Shown: positions 1 through 9,184 of the stretch, piece by piece
Layout: each line of letters starts with the position of its first letter
Numbering within the stretch: position 1 is the stretch's first letter
DNA from: Polynucleobacter brandtiae
Lineage (GTDB): Bacteria > Pseudomonadota > Gammaproteobacteria > Burkholderiales > Burkholderiaceae
Direction of reading: 5' to 3'
Assembly: GCF_002797575.1 (NCBI RefSeq)
Contig: NZ_PGTX01000001.1
Coordinates: 558,001 to 622,000, forward strand
DNA: 64,000 bases
Position numbers and translations under genes: made by a program
The notes under the pieces: generated by a model
What the model saw: the letters and a program-made list of their open reading frames with translations, nothing else
What the model was told of the DNA's origin: nothing
Database searches by the model: none

Positions 1-932
1 TCGCTTCTGGTGTAGATGAGCAACTTAAACGATCAATCCAATTACTACCCTGGGAAGCAAGCTTAGATCATAGTCGCCACCCCATTATTGCGCCCGATAT
101 TGTTATAGAGGCTTTCGGATGCAAATTACCCGAGCGTTATATCGCGGGTCTTCTCATTGCTCCCAAGAAGCCCATCATTATTAATTTAGAGTATCTCAGT
201 GCCGAACCTTGGGTGGTGGATTTTCATGGGAAAGCTTCTCCTCAGGCGCACGGCCTTTCCAAGTATTTTTTCTTTCCAGGCTTTCAGACGAATGCCGGCG
301 GTATTTTGCTCGATCCCATTCCAAAGCTACCTGAATTAGTTAAAGCACCCATACCGCAAAGCCTTAAACAAAGCTGGTCACAATTACGGCCCAATACCAG
401 ACGGATTAGCGTCTTTTGCTATCCTAGCGCCCCCTTACTAAAGTGGCTAAGCGACCTTGGGACACTGGGTGAAAACGTAGATATTGTCTTGACACATGGT
501 CAGTTAGAGCAATTAAGGCTGAGTGCCGGCAACACCATCACACTCCCCGATTGCCTCAAACTGATTTCCATTCCTTTTGTATCCCAAGATGAATACGACT
601 GGGTGCTCTGGCAATGTGACTTCAACATCGTTCGAGGGGAAGATTCCTTTATTCGGGCGCAACTAGCAGGCAAGCCCTTTATATGGAACATCTACCCACA
701 AGAGGATCGCGCACATGAAGTCAAACTGTCCGCTTTTCTGGATTTGTATTTAAAGGAGAGTCAGCCAGATCTGAGAATCACCATTACCGCTGCCATGACA
801 TGGGCCCTACCCAGCCAGTGGATGCACTCCCAAGAGCCCTGGAGCATCCATGCGCAGGCTTGGCGTGCTGATTTACTGAGAAAACAGGCTGATGGCGGTC
901 TAACTGCCCGTCTACTAGGCTTTGTAGCCTGA
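1..932 (+). CDS. earP: EF-P arginine rhamnosyltransferase EarP (5' truncated by window)
   Basis: EarP transfers rhamnose from dTDP-L-rhamnose to Arg32 of elongation factor P. The reading frame is open from base 3 without a start codon, so the N-terminus lies outside the window; about 309 codons remain of a protein usually near 370-380 residues. Visible family motifs are an NLEYLSAEPW segment (codons about positions 183-212), KYFFFPGF, and the late RGEDSF motif followed by the QEDRAHEVKL segment, which belong to the nucleotide-sugar binding C-terminal half of this GT-B type enzyme. The gene ends 87 nt before efp, its substrate gene, in the same direction, which is the usual arrangement. Family assignment is firm; only the start is missing. 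Confidence 0.93.
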   Translation, partial: ASGVDEQLKRSIQLLPWEASLDHSRHPIIAPDIVIEAFGCKLPERYIAGLLIAPKKPIIINLEYLSAEPWVVDFHGKASPQAHGLSKYFFFPGFQTNAGGILLDPIPKLPELVKAPIPQSLKQSWSQLRPNTRRISVFCYPSAPLLKWLSDLGTLGENVDIVLTHGQLEQLRLSAGNTITLPDCLKLISIPFVSQDEYDWVLWQCDFNIVRGEDSFIRAQLAGKPFIWNIYPQEDRAHEVKLSAFLDLYLKESQPDLRITITAAMTWALPSQWMHSQEPWSIHAQAWRADLLRKQADGGLTARLLGFVA

Positions 933-1019
933 TCTTCTGCAGATTAGGCCACTGGGCGGTTACAATCTTGTTTTTGATATAAACCGCAGATCATTTACTC
1001 TGCAATCAGGACTAGCACG

Positions 1020-1580
1020 ATGAAAACAGCACAAGAACTCCGCGTAGGTAACGTAGTAATGATCGGCACTGATGCCATGGTCGTTTTAAAAGCAGAATAT
1101 AGCCGCTCAGGCCGCAACTCTTCTGTTGTGAAAATGAAGTTTAAAAACTTACTTTCCGGAGCGCCAAACGAAGGCGTGTTTAAAGCGGATGATAAGTTTG
1201 ACGTTGTGATCCTTGATAAGAAGGAGTGCACCTACTCTTACTTTGCAGATCCAATGTATGTCTTTATGGATACTGAATACAACCAGTACGAAGTGGAATC
1301 TGATTTTATGGGTGATGCATTGCATTACCTAGAAGAAGGTATGCCATGTGAAGTTGTGTTCTATGAAGGTAAGGCTCTTTCTGTAGCGATGCCAAACTCT
1401 TTGGTTCGTGAAATCATTTATACAGAGCCAGCAGTCAAGGGCGACACTAGCTCAGGCAAGGTATTAAAAACAGCAAAATTAGCTACAGGCTATGAATTGC
1501 AGGTGCCTTTATTTTGCAACACTGGCGATAAGATCGAAATCGATACTCGTACCGGCGAATACCGTAGTCGTGCCAACTGA
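1020..1580 (+). CDS. efp: Elongation factor P
   Basis: EF-P binds between the P and E sites of stalled ribosomes and speeds peptide-bond formation at polyproline stretches. The protein has 186 residues, the normal length, with the N-terminal KOW-like domain followed by two OB-fold domains. The modification loop reads SGRNSS and places an arginine at position 32, not the lysine used by EpmA-type organisms, so rhamnosylation by the adjacent EarP is expected. The ATG at the start gives the canonical [11 protein letters not shown] beginning. A bidirectional terminator follows the gene and separates it from the convergent nagZ. Confidence 0.97.
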   Translation: MKTAQELRVGNVVMIGTDAMVVLKAEYSRSGRNSSVVKMKFKNLLSGAPNEGVFKADDKFDVVILDKKECTYSYFADPMYVFMDTEYNQYEVESDFMGDALHYLEEGMPCEVVFYEGKALSVAMPNSLVREIIYTEPAVKGDTSSGKVLKTAKLATGYELQVPLFCNTGDKIEIDTRTGEYRSRAN

Positions 1581-1605
1581 TCAGTAACGCTTTAACTTAT
1601 CAGTA

Positions 1606-1632
1606 AAAAGCCCGGCGTGCCGGGCTTTTTTT
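1606..1632 (+). terminator. Rho-independent terminator after efp
   Basis: A GCCCGGC/GCCGGGC stem with a 2-4 nt loop is preceded by AAAAA and followed by a run of seven T. It lies between the convergent efp and nagZ genes and the flanking A and T runs make it able to work in both directions. Confidence 0.9.
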
Positions 1633-1658
1633 ATGCTGTATTGCTTATCGACTATTAA

Positions 1659-2735
1659 TTACTGAATAAGCTTGAGCTGCTTTAGTAGGCCCTTAGCGTG
1701 TTGGTACTCAGCCTCCTTCTGTAGAGGACTCCATAATAGCGCTGAAGATTGAGGCATTAGACGATTTAAACGAGTCATCGACTCAGCTTGCTTTGCTTTT
1801 GTCACCGTGAGCTCATTGAGTAATTGATCGGCGAGATCGGGACGGTTACAAATGAGCACTGCATCACACCCAGCATCAAGCGCTAATTGGGCACCTTTTA
1901 CAACAGAGCCCGCAACACTAGCGCCCTCCATCGATAGATCATCACTAAAGATCACCCCCTCAAATCCCAAGTCTTGACGTAGTACAGAATGCAACCAAAC
2001 CTGAGAAAATCCAGCGGGATGTTTATCTACCTTTGGATAAATCACATGCGCCGGCATGACAGCCGACAAACTTAAATCTAACCAGTCATAGGGTTTGGCA
2101 TCATCGTTGAGGATCTCATTTAATGAACGCTCATCGACTGGAATCGCTACATGAGAATCGGCCTCCGCCCAGCCATGGCCCGGAAAATGCTTTCCACAAT
2201 TGGCCATGCCGCCCAAGCGTAAACCTTCATTAAGGCTTTTAGCCAAGGCAAATACAATTTGTGGATCACGACTAAAAGCCCGATCGCCGATGACTGCACT
2301 ACGACCAAAATCCAAATCCAAGACTGGGGTAAAGCTAAAGTCCACACCACAGGATCGCAATTCAGAAGCCAGAACATAACCACAAGCAGTAGCTGCAGCC
2401 ATTGCAGTAGCTGCAGATTGAGCAGGATGGATACCTTTAGTCTTGATCGACCACAAATCACCTAATCGACGCATTGCTGGTAAATGGGTAAAACCATCAA
2501 CCCTACAACGCTGTACCCGTCCACCCTCATGGTCAATCGAGATCAATACATCGGGGCGTAAACTTTTGATCTGTGCCGTCAGCCTACTCAGCTGCTGACG
2601 ATTAGCAAAGTTTCTACCAAATAAAATAACGCCACCAGTCAGAGGATGTTTTATGCGGCCGCAATCCTCTGCATTCAGTTCAAGACCCATGACATCTAGG
2701 GTAATGGGGCCCGGCTTCATATTAGATTTACTCAT
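1659..2735 (-). CDS. nagZ: Beta-N-acetylhexosaminidase NagZ
   Basis: This GH3 enzyme removes GlcNAc from 1,6-anhydro-muropeptides in the cytoplasm during peptidoglycan recycling. The 358-residue protein is a single TIM-barrel domain as in other proteobacterial NagZ. It carries ISIDHEGGRVQR, the KHFPGHG motif, the flexible loop histidine in DSHVAIPVDER that acts as acid/base, and the FSDDLSMEG motif with the catalytic aspartate. It is the last gene of the long minus-strand block and starts 38 nt after acpS ends. No signal peptide is visible, consistent with cytosolic action. Confidence 0.95.
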   Translation of the reverse strand: MSKSNMKPGPITLDVMGLELNAEDCGRIKHPLTGGVILFGRNFANRQQLSRLTAQIKSLRPDVLISIDHEGGRVQRCRVDGFTHLPAMRRLGDLWSIKTKGIHPAQSAATAMAAATACGYVLASELRSCGVDFSFTPVLDLDFGRSAVIGDRAFSRDPQIVFALAKSLNEGLRLGGMANCGKHFPGHGWAEADSHVAIPVDERSLNEILNDDAKPYDWLDLSLSAVMPAHVIYPKVDKHPAGFSQVWLHSVLRQDLGFEGVIFSDDLSMEGASVAGSVVKGAQLALDAGCDAVLICNRPDLADQLLNELTVTKAKQAESMTRLNRLMPQSSALLWSPLQKEAEYQHAKGLLKQLKLIQ

Positions 2736-2773
2736 TGATGATCTTCAATATTAAAGTAGTTGCTTATTTTTGC

Positions 2774-3166
2774 TTATTTTTGAATCACGATGACATGCGC
2801 AATCGCCATATCAAGCTCATCACTAACGGTTACCTGAGCCTCCCAATTACGCTCTTGCATAAATATTGCTAGGGCTCCTCGGTAAGAGGTGATCGGTTTA
2901 CCACTAGGCTCATTGAGTGTTTGCAGTAACCGCCATGCCATAGGCATTCTCATACCTAGCCCAATAGCCTTGGAGAAAGCCTCCTTAGCAGCAAAGCGTG
3001 TAGCTAAAAAAGCAATGCCTCGTTTATGATTTCTACTAAGACGCTGTTTGAAGACGATCATCTCATCGGGCCCCAATACCTTTTCAGCAAGACGCCCTTG
3101 AGTTCGATCATAAGCGGCCTGAAGGCGTTCAATTTGCAAGATATCTGTACCAATACCAATAATCAT
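2774..3166 (-). CDS. acpS: Holo-[acyl-carrier-protein] synthase
   Basis: AcpS transfers 4'-phosphopantetheine from CoA to the conserved serine of ACP. I chose the ATG at 3166 ([15 protein letters not shown], 130 residues, the usual size) because the longer open frame up to 3244 would overlap pdxJ by about 60 nt and adds a non-homologous 26-residue extension. Metal-binding residues are seen in GIGTDI (Asp) and in the [14 protein letters not shown] motif (Glu). The start lies 17 nt after the pdxJ stop; the pdxJ-acpS pair is common in proteobacteria. The substrate gene acpP lies about 9 kb upstream in the same block. Confidence 0.94.
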   Translation of the reverse strand: MIIGIGTDILQIERLQAAYDRTQGRLAEKVLGPDEMIVFKQRLSRNHKRGIAFLATRFAAKEAFSKAIGLGMRMPMAWRLLQTLNEPSGKPITSYRGALAIFMQERNWEAQVTVSDELDMAIAHVIVIQK

Positions 3167-3183
3167 GGGGAGATAAAAATCCG

Positions 3184-3939
3184 TTAAGCGTGCGCGCGGC
3201 CTTGGGCCATGAGTAACGCCATATCCGTAATCGCCTTTTGCCAACCCTTGAACAAGGCCTCGGCAACAATAGCATGTCCAATATTGAGCTCCGATAGCTC
3301 TTGAATACCTGCCATAGGGATTACATTACCCTCATGCAAACCATGCCCGGCATTAACCCTCAAACCAATACTCACACCAAACTGCGCAGCTTTACGAATG
3401 CGCTCTAACTCCTGCTTCTGTTGATCGCCATTCAAATCCGCATAACGACCCGTGTGTAATTCGACTACAGTAGCCCCCGCATCTTTAGCGGCTTGTATTT
3501 GCTTTTGTTCTGGGTCAATAAAGAGGGATACCCGAATACCGGCTGCTTTAAGTTGAGTAGTGGCCGCTTTGACAATATCAAAATGGGTCAACACATCAAG
3601 GCCACCCTCAGTAGTGACTTCCTCTCGTTTCTCAGGAACCAGGCAAACATCGTCAGGCCTCACCTCACAGGCAATATGAATCATCTCTGGAGTAACGGCG
3701 CACTCTAAGTTCATGCGGGTTTTAATTAAAGGACGTAAGGCCAATAGGTCTGCATCTTTAATGTGGCGACGATCTTCACGCAAATGTAAGGTAATTAAAT
3801 CGGCTCCTGCTGCCTCTGCCAAACGAGCGGCCTTTAGAGGATCGGGGTAAACAGTGCCCCGTGCGTTGCGCACAGTAGCTACGTGATCAATATTGATTCC
3901 AAGCTCTAGCCTTGGGATAGTGGTTGATGTCGTATGCAT
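3184..3939 (-). CDS. pdxJ: Pyridoxine 5'-phosphate synthase
   Basis: PdxJ condenses 3-amino-2-oxopropyl phosphate with 1-deoxyxylulose 5-phosphate to make pyridoxine 5'-phosphate, the last ring-forming step of vitamin B6 synthesis. The 251-residue protein is a TIM barrel with the signature [16 protein letters not shown] near the N-terminus, [10 protein letters not shown] for phosphate and substrate contacts, LHTGRYAD and RVNAGHGL. The ATG start gives a short 10-residue lead before the conserved core. The gene lies 12 nt after recO and just before acpS. Confidence 0.96.
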   Translation of the reverse strand: MHTTSTTIPRLELGINIDHVATVRNARGTVYPDPLKAARLAEAAGADLITLHLREDRRHIKDADLLALRPLIKTRMNLECAVTPEMIHIACEVRPDDVCLVPEKREEVTTEGGLDVLTHFDIVKAATTQLKAAGIRVSLFIDPEQKQIQAAKDAGATVVELHTGRYADLNGDQQKQELERIRKAAQFGVSIGLRVNAGHGLHEGNVIPMAGIQELSELNIGHAIVAEALFKGWQKAITDMALLMAQGRAHA

Positions 3940-3951
3940 ATCAATAGATTA

Positions 3952-4686
3952 CTAGATTTTCTTGAGGTCAATTAAAATTTGACGGGTTGTCAACACTTGA
4001 TCTTGCAAATGTAGGCCCAGTAAAAAGCGCATCAGCTGCTTACTCTCAGCAAGAGTATCCACATCAGAAAAGTCACCAACAGCAATGGCCAACAAAGATC
4101 TGCCGCTAAGAACAGGCCAATGACCGGGATCATCGCTCTGAGCTGGCCTCACACCACGCTCGGGTTGGTAGACATACTGCTCATTCGATATCGGGGCGCT
4201 ATTGGTCTCGACACAGCGGTCTAAGGCTGCAGCATAACCCGTCTCCTGGAGCAGGGTTAACTCAAATGGGCGCAGAATTTCCTCTAAGCCCTTGGATTGA
4301 AACTCAAGATTAGACAGCGCAGAGATGGTGTCGGTGTAGTGGTCATACAGTCTTTCGTAATCATCTTCACGCGCTAGAAATTTCACCAGCAATTCATTGA
4401 GATAAAAACCGCAAAGTAAGGCATCGCCCACTAGAGAGGGGGTGCCACCCACCCACTCTGATTTAGTCAACGTCCTGAGCTCTGATTTACCACTCCAGGA
4501 AACTAAGAGAGGCTGAAATCGCTGTAAAACTGGTCGCAATACAGAGTGTGGACGCTTAGCACCTTTAGCAATCAAGGCCATACGACCATACTGCCGTGTA
4601 AAAACATCCAGAATTAAACTGGTCTCCTTATAAGGAATGCTGTGCAAGACAAAAGCAGGTTCGTCAGCAACCCGAATAGAAGCCAT
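3952..4686 (-). CDS. recO: DNA repair protein RecO
   Basis: RecO works with RecR to load RecA on SSB-coated single-stranded DNA. The protein has 244 residues: an N-terminal OB fold (about residues 1-80, with LHSIPYKETSLILDVFTRQYG) and an alpha-helical C-terminal domain. The zinc cysteines of some RecO proteins are not arranged as a full cluster here, as is common in Proteobacteria. The gene starts 5 nt after era ends, and the rnc-era-recO-pdxJ-acpS order is the standard one. Confidence 0.93.
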   Translation of the reverse strand: MASIRVADEPAFVLHSIPYKETSLILDVFTRQYGRMALIAKGAKRPHSVLRPVLQRFQPLLVSWSGKSELRTLTKSEWVGGTPSLVGDALLCGFYLNELLVKFLAREDDYERLYDHYTDTISALSNLEFQSKGLEEILRPFELTLLQETGYAAALDRCVETNSAPISNEQYVYQPERGVRPAQSDDPGHWPVLSGRSLLAIAVGDFSDVDTLAESKQLMRFLLGLHLQDQVLTTRQILIDLKKI

Positions 4687-4691
4687 AGAAT

Positions 4692-5630
4692 TTACTCTAG
4701 ACCCTGTGCTCGCAATTCGGCGCGGTCATCCGCCCAACCTCGCTTTACCTTGACCCAAGTTTCTAAGAAAACCTTGCCATCAAATAGCTTTTCCATATCG
4801 ATACGGGCATCGGTAGAAATCTTCTTTAAGCGCTCACCTTTTGCGCCAATAATCATCGCCTTATGACTGTCTCGATCCACCAGGATGGTTGCGGCAATGC
4901 GACGCATCTTGCCATCCATCTTAAATTGATCAATCACGACTGAGCTGGTGTAAGGGAGCTCCTCACCCGTGAAACGAAATACTTTTTCACGTAAAATTTC
5001 AGCTGCCAGAAAACGTTCACTACGGTCAGTAACCGTATCACCATCGTAAATAGCTTCGCCTTCAGGCAGGTAGCCTTCGAGCACATCAAGTAAGCGCTGA
5101 ACATCCCCAGGGCTTTTTGCGCTCATCGGAACGATCTCGGAAAACTCACACTTGTTTTGATCCTCATGACCACCAAGATCACTCCATGGCTGGCTCATCT
5201 CTTTCATAAAATTGAGCAAGGCTTGATCACGCTCAGAAGGCGTCTGAAAACGACTATTAAATAAATCCAATTTATTAAGCACCAATACCACTGGTAAATC
5301 ATTAGGCAATAAGCGTAATACTTTTTTATCATCCTCACCAAAGTATCCAGCCTCAACGACATAGCAAGCAACATTGACATCTTGCAATGCAGTTGTCACT
5401 GTGCGGTTCAAAGCCTTGTTTAAAGTATTCATTAATCTAGTCTGAAAGCCCGGCGTATCAATAAAGATAAACTGCGCCTCCTCGCGATTCTGAATTCCTA
5501 AAATACGATGGCGTGTGGTTTGCGCCTTACGAGAAGTAATACTTATTTTTTGGCCAACCAGGGCATTTAATAAGGTAGATTTACCCATATTAGGACGCCC
5601 AACAATGGCGATGGTGCCGCATCTAAACAC
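4692..5630 (-). CDS. era: GTPase Era
   Basis: Era is a GTPase that binds the 3' end of 16S rRNA and assists 30S assembly. The 312-residue protein has the G1 loop GRPNMGKST (valine of the usual NVGKS replaced by methionine), G3 DTPGF, G4 NKLD, a late [10 protein letters not shown]5 region and a C-terminal KH domain with [12 protein letters not shown]. The start codon is GTG, two bases after the rnc stop codon; no other plausible start lies nearby. The tight spacing implies translational coupling with rnc. Confidence 0.96.
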   Translation of the reverse strand: MFRCGTIAIVGRPNMGKSTLLNALVGQKISITSRKAQTTRHRILGIQNREEAQFIFIDTPGFQTRLMNTLNKALNRTVTTALQDVNVACYVVEAGYFGEDDKKVLRLLPNDLPVVLVLNKLDLFNSRFQTPSERDQALLNFMKEMSQPWSDLGGHEDQNKCEFSEIVPMSAKSPGDVQRLLDVLEGYLPEGEAIYDGDTVTDRSERFLAAEILREKVFRFTGEELPYTSSVVIDQFKMDGKMRRIAATILVDRDSHKAMIIGAKGERLKKISTDARIDMEKLFDGKVFLETWVKVKRGWADDRAELRAQGLE

Positions 5631-5632
5631 GA

Positions 5633-6424
5633 TTAGCCCTTCAGCTTAAGATTTAACTGCTCTTCTGTTGCTACTTTTTTTGCTGCATTCTTTTTTGCAG
5701 CGCGCGTTTTTTTCGGCTTACCCAACTCTTGTAGCAAGGCTTTCTGTGCCAGCACTAATGCCAATTTTGCAGCAGATTGTTCTGCCGCGCGACGTGAGGC
5801 ACCATCGCCTTTAACCGATACCTTCAAATTGGGAATTAAACACTCTACCTCGAATTGCTGATTATGTGCTGCACCAGTAGTTCCGGTAACGTTATACGTT
5901 GGCAAAGGCAACTGATAGCTCTGCAGACACTCTTGCAACAAAGTCTTGTCATCTTTTCCTAAAGTCTTAGGATCTACATTAGCCAAAATAATCGAATAAA
6001 GTCGACGCAAACAGATTTTGGCAGCATCAAATCCACCATCCAAGAAGATTGCTCCGGTAACAGCCTCTAGCGTATCAGCGAGAATAGATGGCCGACGAAA
6101 TCCGCCACTCTTGAGCTCACCCTCCCCCAGACGTAGATAGTCTGATAGGGACAGTGATTGAGCAATTTCATACAGGGCCTGTTGCTTCACTAAGTTAGCA
6201 CGTACACGTGAAAGGTCCCCCTCATCTAAATCAGCATAGCGCTCGTAAAGCATTTCTGCGACGACGCAATTGAGAATGGAGTCTCCTAAAAACTCTAAAC
6301 GCTCATTATTTTTCTTGCTATGGCTGCGATGCGTTAGGGCTTGATTAAGCAATTCTAATTTTTTAAAGGTATAGCCCAGCTGCGCCTGCAAAGGACCAGT
6401 TCCCATCACGGCTCGAGCGTTCAT
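5633..6424 (-). CDS. rnc: Ribonuclease III
   Basis: RNase III cuts double-stranded RNA in rRNA precursors and some mRNAs. The signature [12 protein letters not shown] lies near residue 45, a second acidic site [15 protein letters not shown] near residue 115, and a double-stranded RNA-binding domain at about residues 160-230. A lysine/alanine-rich tail of some 35 residues ([13 protein letters not shown]) extends beyond the usual end. I prefer the ATG at 6424, which sits 4 nt after the lepB stop with GAG upstream; a GTG at 6442 would overlap lepB by 14 nt and add six residues. Confidence 0.94.
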   Translation of the reverse strand: MNARAVMGTGPLQAQLGYTFKKLELLNQALTHRSHSKKNNERLEFLGDSILNCVVAEMLYERYADLDEGDLSRVRANLVKQQALYEIAQSLSLSDYLRLGEGELKSGGFRRPSILADTLEAVTGAIFLDGGFDAAKICLRRLYSIILANVDPKTLGKDDKTLLQECLQSYQLPLPTYNVTGTTGAAHNQQFEVECLIPNLKVSVKGDGASRRAAEQSAAKLALVLAQKALLQELGKPKKTRAAKKNAAKKVATEEQLNLKLKG

Positions 6425-6428
6425 CGCT

Positions 6429-7235
6429 TTACTCAAAGCCACCGATACGACCTAAGTTACCAAGATTGAGCCAAACAAAGAAAGCTCTACCCACAATGTT
6501 TTTATCGGGCACAAATCCCCAGTAACGTGAATCAGCGCTGTTGTCCCGGTTATCACCCATAGCAAAGTAATGCCCCGCTGGTACCTTACAAGTAAGACCT
6601 GCATTTTGATATTCGCAATTCTCAAACCCAGGAAAACGTTCGGCCGGAAAGCTACCGGCTAGGCGTTCAGGATCATTCAAAATCTCATGCCGATTACCCC
6701 CCAAATCCGCGGGGAAGGATTCTGTATAACGCTTGGCATAACGCATGTTTTCAGGATCGAGATAAGATTCACCACCGCTGTACTGCAAAGGCTGACCATT
6801 AACTGTTAATCGTTTGTCCTGATAATGGATCGTATCGCCAGGCAGGGCTACAACCCGTTTAATGTAATCCACTGATTCATCGCGGGGGTAGCGAAAGACG
6901 ACGACGTCACCCCGTTTTGGTGAGCCCAATTCCACTACTTTTTGATTTATCACTGGCAAGCGAATGCCATAGGTGAACTTATTCACTAGAATAAAGTCCC
7001 CAATCTGTAAAGTCGGAATCATCGACCCCGAAGGAATTTTGAACGGCTCCACAATAAACGAGCGCAACACAAAGACAGCGCAAATCACTGGAAAAAATCC
7101 TGCCGTGTATTCAAGCCACAAAGGCATACGATCGATGCCTACAGCACGTCGTTGCGGGGCGAAGTAAAGTCGATCAGCAACCCAGGCAATACCTGAAATG
7201 ATCACCAGGATAAATAGAATAAGTGCGAAGTTCAT
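6429..7235 (-). CDS. lepB: Signal peptidase I
   Basis: LepB removes signal peptides from secreted proteins at the outer face of the inner membrane. The 268-residue protein starts with a membrane helix (residues about 3-20) and a second one at about 47-62. The catalytic serine is Ser71 in IPSGSMIPT and the general-base lysine is Lys126 in [12 protein letters not shown]; the [15 protein letters not shown] box is near the C-terminus. The ATG overlaps the lepA stop codon by one base (TAATG), so translation of the two genes is probably coupled. lepA-lepB pairing is widespread. Confidence 0.96.
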   Translation of the reverse strand: MNFALILFILVIISGIAWVADRLYFAPQRRAVGIDRMPLWLEYTAGFFPVICAVFVLRSFIVEPFKIPSGSMIPTLQIGDFILVNKFTYGIRLPVINQKVVELGSPKRGDVVVFRYPRDESVDYIKRVVALPGDTIHYQDKRLTVNGQPLQYSGGESYLDPENMRYAKRYTESFPADLGGNRHEILNDPERLAGSFPAERFPGFENCEYQNAGLTCKVPAGHYFAMGDNRDNSADSRYWGFVPDKNIVGRAFFVWLNLGNLGRIGGFE

Positions 7236-9040
7236 TAGTCGTCTACCTGCAAAATAGCTAAGAAAGCCTCTTGTGGAATTTCCACATTACCAACTTGCTT
7301 CATGCGCTTCTTGCCTTCCTTTTGCTTTTCCAACAATTTACGTTTACGGGAGATGTCTCCACCATAACATTTGGCTAAAACATTTTTACGCAAAGCTTTG
7401 ACGTTTTCACGGGCGACAATATTGCTACCAATTGCCGCCTGAATAGCGACATCAAACATTTGACGAGGAATAATATTGCGCATCTTGGCAACTACTTCAC
7501 GCCCACGATGCTGACTATTACTACGGTGAACAATCACCGACAGAGCATCGACTCGCTCGCTATTAATCAAAATATCTACCTTCACTACATCGGCTGGTCG
7601 ATATTCCTTAAACTCATAATCCATCGAGGCATAGCCGCGTGAGATAGATTTCATTTTGTCAAAGAAATCCAATACGATCTCTGCCATAGGCAACTCATAT
7701 GTGAGTTTTACCTGGCGGCCAAGGTAGTTCATGTCCATTTGTACCCCGCGCTTACCAACACATAATGTGATGATCGCGCCCACATACTCTTGCGGCATGT
7801 AAAGATTAACCGTTACTATCGGCTCAAGAATGGTGTTAACTTTGCTCGCCTCTGGCATCTTCGACGGGTTATCCACCAGTGTGACCGAACCATCAGAATG
7901 CTCAACCTGATACACCACCGTTGGTGCAGTAGTTATGAGATTCATGCCGTACTGGCGCTCTAAGCGCTCTTGCACAATCTCCATATGGAGTAATCCCAAG
8001 AAACCACAACGAAATCCAAAACCTAGGGCTTGAGACACCTCTGGCTCATACAGCAGCGAGGCATCATTTAACTGCAGCTTCTCTAAGGATTCGCGTAACT
8101 GATCATACTCACTTGACTCAACAGGATATAAGCCTGCAAATACTTGCGGCTTAACCTCTTTAAAACCAGGCAGTGGTGCTGTGGCAGGGACTCTGCCTTG
8201 CTGTCCAGGGGAATGGGTGACGGTATCACCTACCTTAGCGGCTTTTAACTCTTTAATGCCCGCAATGACAAATCCTACTTGGCCAGCAGATAGCTCTGGA
8301 CGATCAACAGACTTCGGACTAAATACACCGACATGCTCGACTAAATGACTTGAGCCATTTGCCATAAGGGTGATTTTTTCTTTTGTTTTGAGAGTGCCGT
8401 TGACAACACGCACCAGCATGACTACACCGACATAATTATCAAACCAGGAATCAATGATCAATGCTTGCAGTGGATCCGTGGGACTCCCCTTTGGAGGAGG
8501 GACAAGAGCAATCATTTCTTCAATGACTTCTTGAACGCCTAGGCCCGTTTTAGCCGAGCATGTCACTGCATCTGATGCATCAATCCCAATGACATCTTCA
8601 ATTTCTTTTTTGGCGCGATCTGGATCAGCCTGAGGTAAATCAATTTTATTCAGTACTGGCACAACCTCAACACCCAACTCTAGAGCCATATAGCAATTGG
8701 CAACGGTTTGTGCCTCGACACCTTGACTAGCATCCACTACCAATAAAGCGCCCTCACAGGCAGACAGCGAACGACTCACTTCGTATGAAAAATCAACATG
8801 CCCAGGGGTATCAATTAAATTGATGTTGTAAGTGTTGCCATCTTTTGACTTATAGGACAGGGCCGCTGTTTGGGCTTTGATGGTGATGCCACGCTCACGC
8901 TCGATATCCATCGAATCCAGAACCTGGGCCTCCATCTCTCGGTCGGAAAGACCGCCACACAACTGAATAATCCGATCGGCAAGCGTCGATTTACCGTGAT
9001 CAATATGGGCGATGATAGAAAAATTTCGGATTAAATCCAT
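7235..9040 (-). CDS. lepA: Elongation factor 4 (LepA)
   Basis: EF4 is a ribosome-dependent GTPase linked to back-translocation and translation initiation or 30S biogenesis. The 601-residue protein has G1 AHIDHGKST, the switch I region [12 protein letters not shown]3 DTPGHVDF and G4 NKIDLP, then EF-G-like domains II, III and V and the LepA-specific C-terminal domain with [13 protein letters not shown] and [18 protein letters not shown] chose the ATG at 9040 ([14 protein letters not shown], the family start); a TTG at 9061 adds seven residues and is less likely. Confidence 0.97.
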   Translation of the reverse strand: MDLIRNFSIIAHIDHGKSTLADRIIQLCGGLSDREMEAQVLDSMDIERERGITIKAQTAALSYKSKDGNTYNINLIDTPGHVDFSYEVSRSLSACEGALLVVDASQGVEAQTVANCYMALELGVEVVPVLNKIDLPQADPDRAKKEIEDVIGIDASDAVTCSAKTGLGVQEVIEEMIALVPPPKGSPTDPLQALIIDSWFDNYVGVVMLVRVVNGTLKTKEKITLMANGSSHLVEHVGVFSPKSVDRPELSAGQVGFVIAGIKELKAAKVGDTVTHSPGQQGRVPATAPLPGFKEVKPQVFAGLYPVESSEYDQLRESLEKLQLNDASLLYEPEVSQALGFGFRCGFLGLLHMEIVQERLERQYGMNLITTAPTVVYQVEHSDGSVTLVDNPSKMPEASKVNTILEPIVTVNLYMPQEYVGAIITLCVGKRGVQMDMNYLGRQVKLTYELPMAEIVLDFFDKMKSISRGYASMDYEFKEYRPADVVKVDILINSERVDALSVIVHRSNSQHRGREVVAKMRNIIPRQMFDVAIQAAIGSNIVARENVKALRKNVLAKCYGGDISRKRKLLEKQKEGKKRMKQVGNVEIPQEAFLAILQVDD

Positions 9041-9125
9041 AGCGTCTAAATAGTCATTCAAAAAAACGCTTTTTCAGAACGCACCCCAATGATGCGCTGC
9101 AAAAAGTCGTCTTGAGTTGATTGTA

Positions 9126-9156
9126 ATGGGTGGCGCCAAATTGGCGCCAAGCCCAT
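9126..9156. repeat. Inverted repeat between mucD and lepA
   Basis: Two copies of TGGCGCCA face each other across three bases (9131-9149), flanked by AATGGG on one side and CCCATT on the other, so the whole can fold into one long hairpin. It lies in the 144-nt gap between mucD and lepA. No long T run follows in the minus direction, so it may be a weak terminator, an attenuator or an mRNA processing site. Confidence 0.5.
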
Positions 9157-9184
9157 TCTTTTACTTAAAAAGGGTTATTAATAC

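Noticed and set aside
3167..3244. N-terminal extension of acpS
   Set aside because: It overlaps the end of pdxJ and precedes the canonical start MIIGIGTD.
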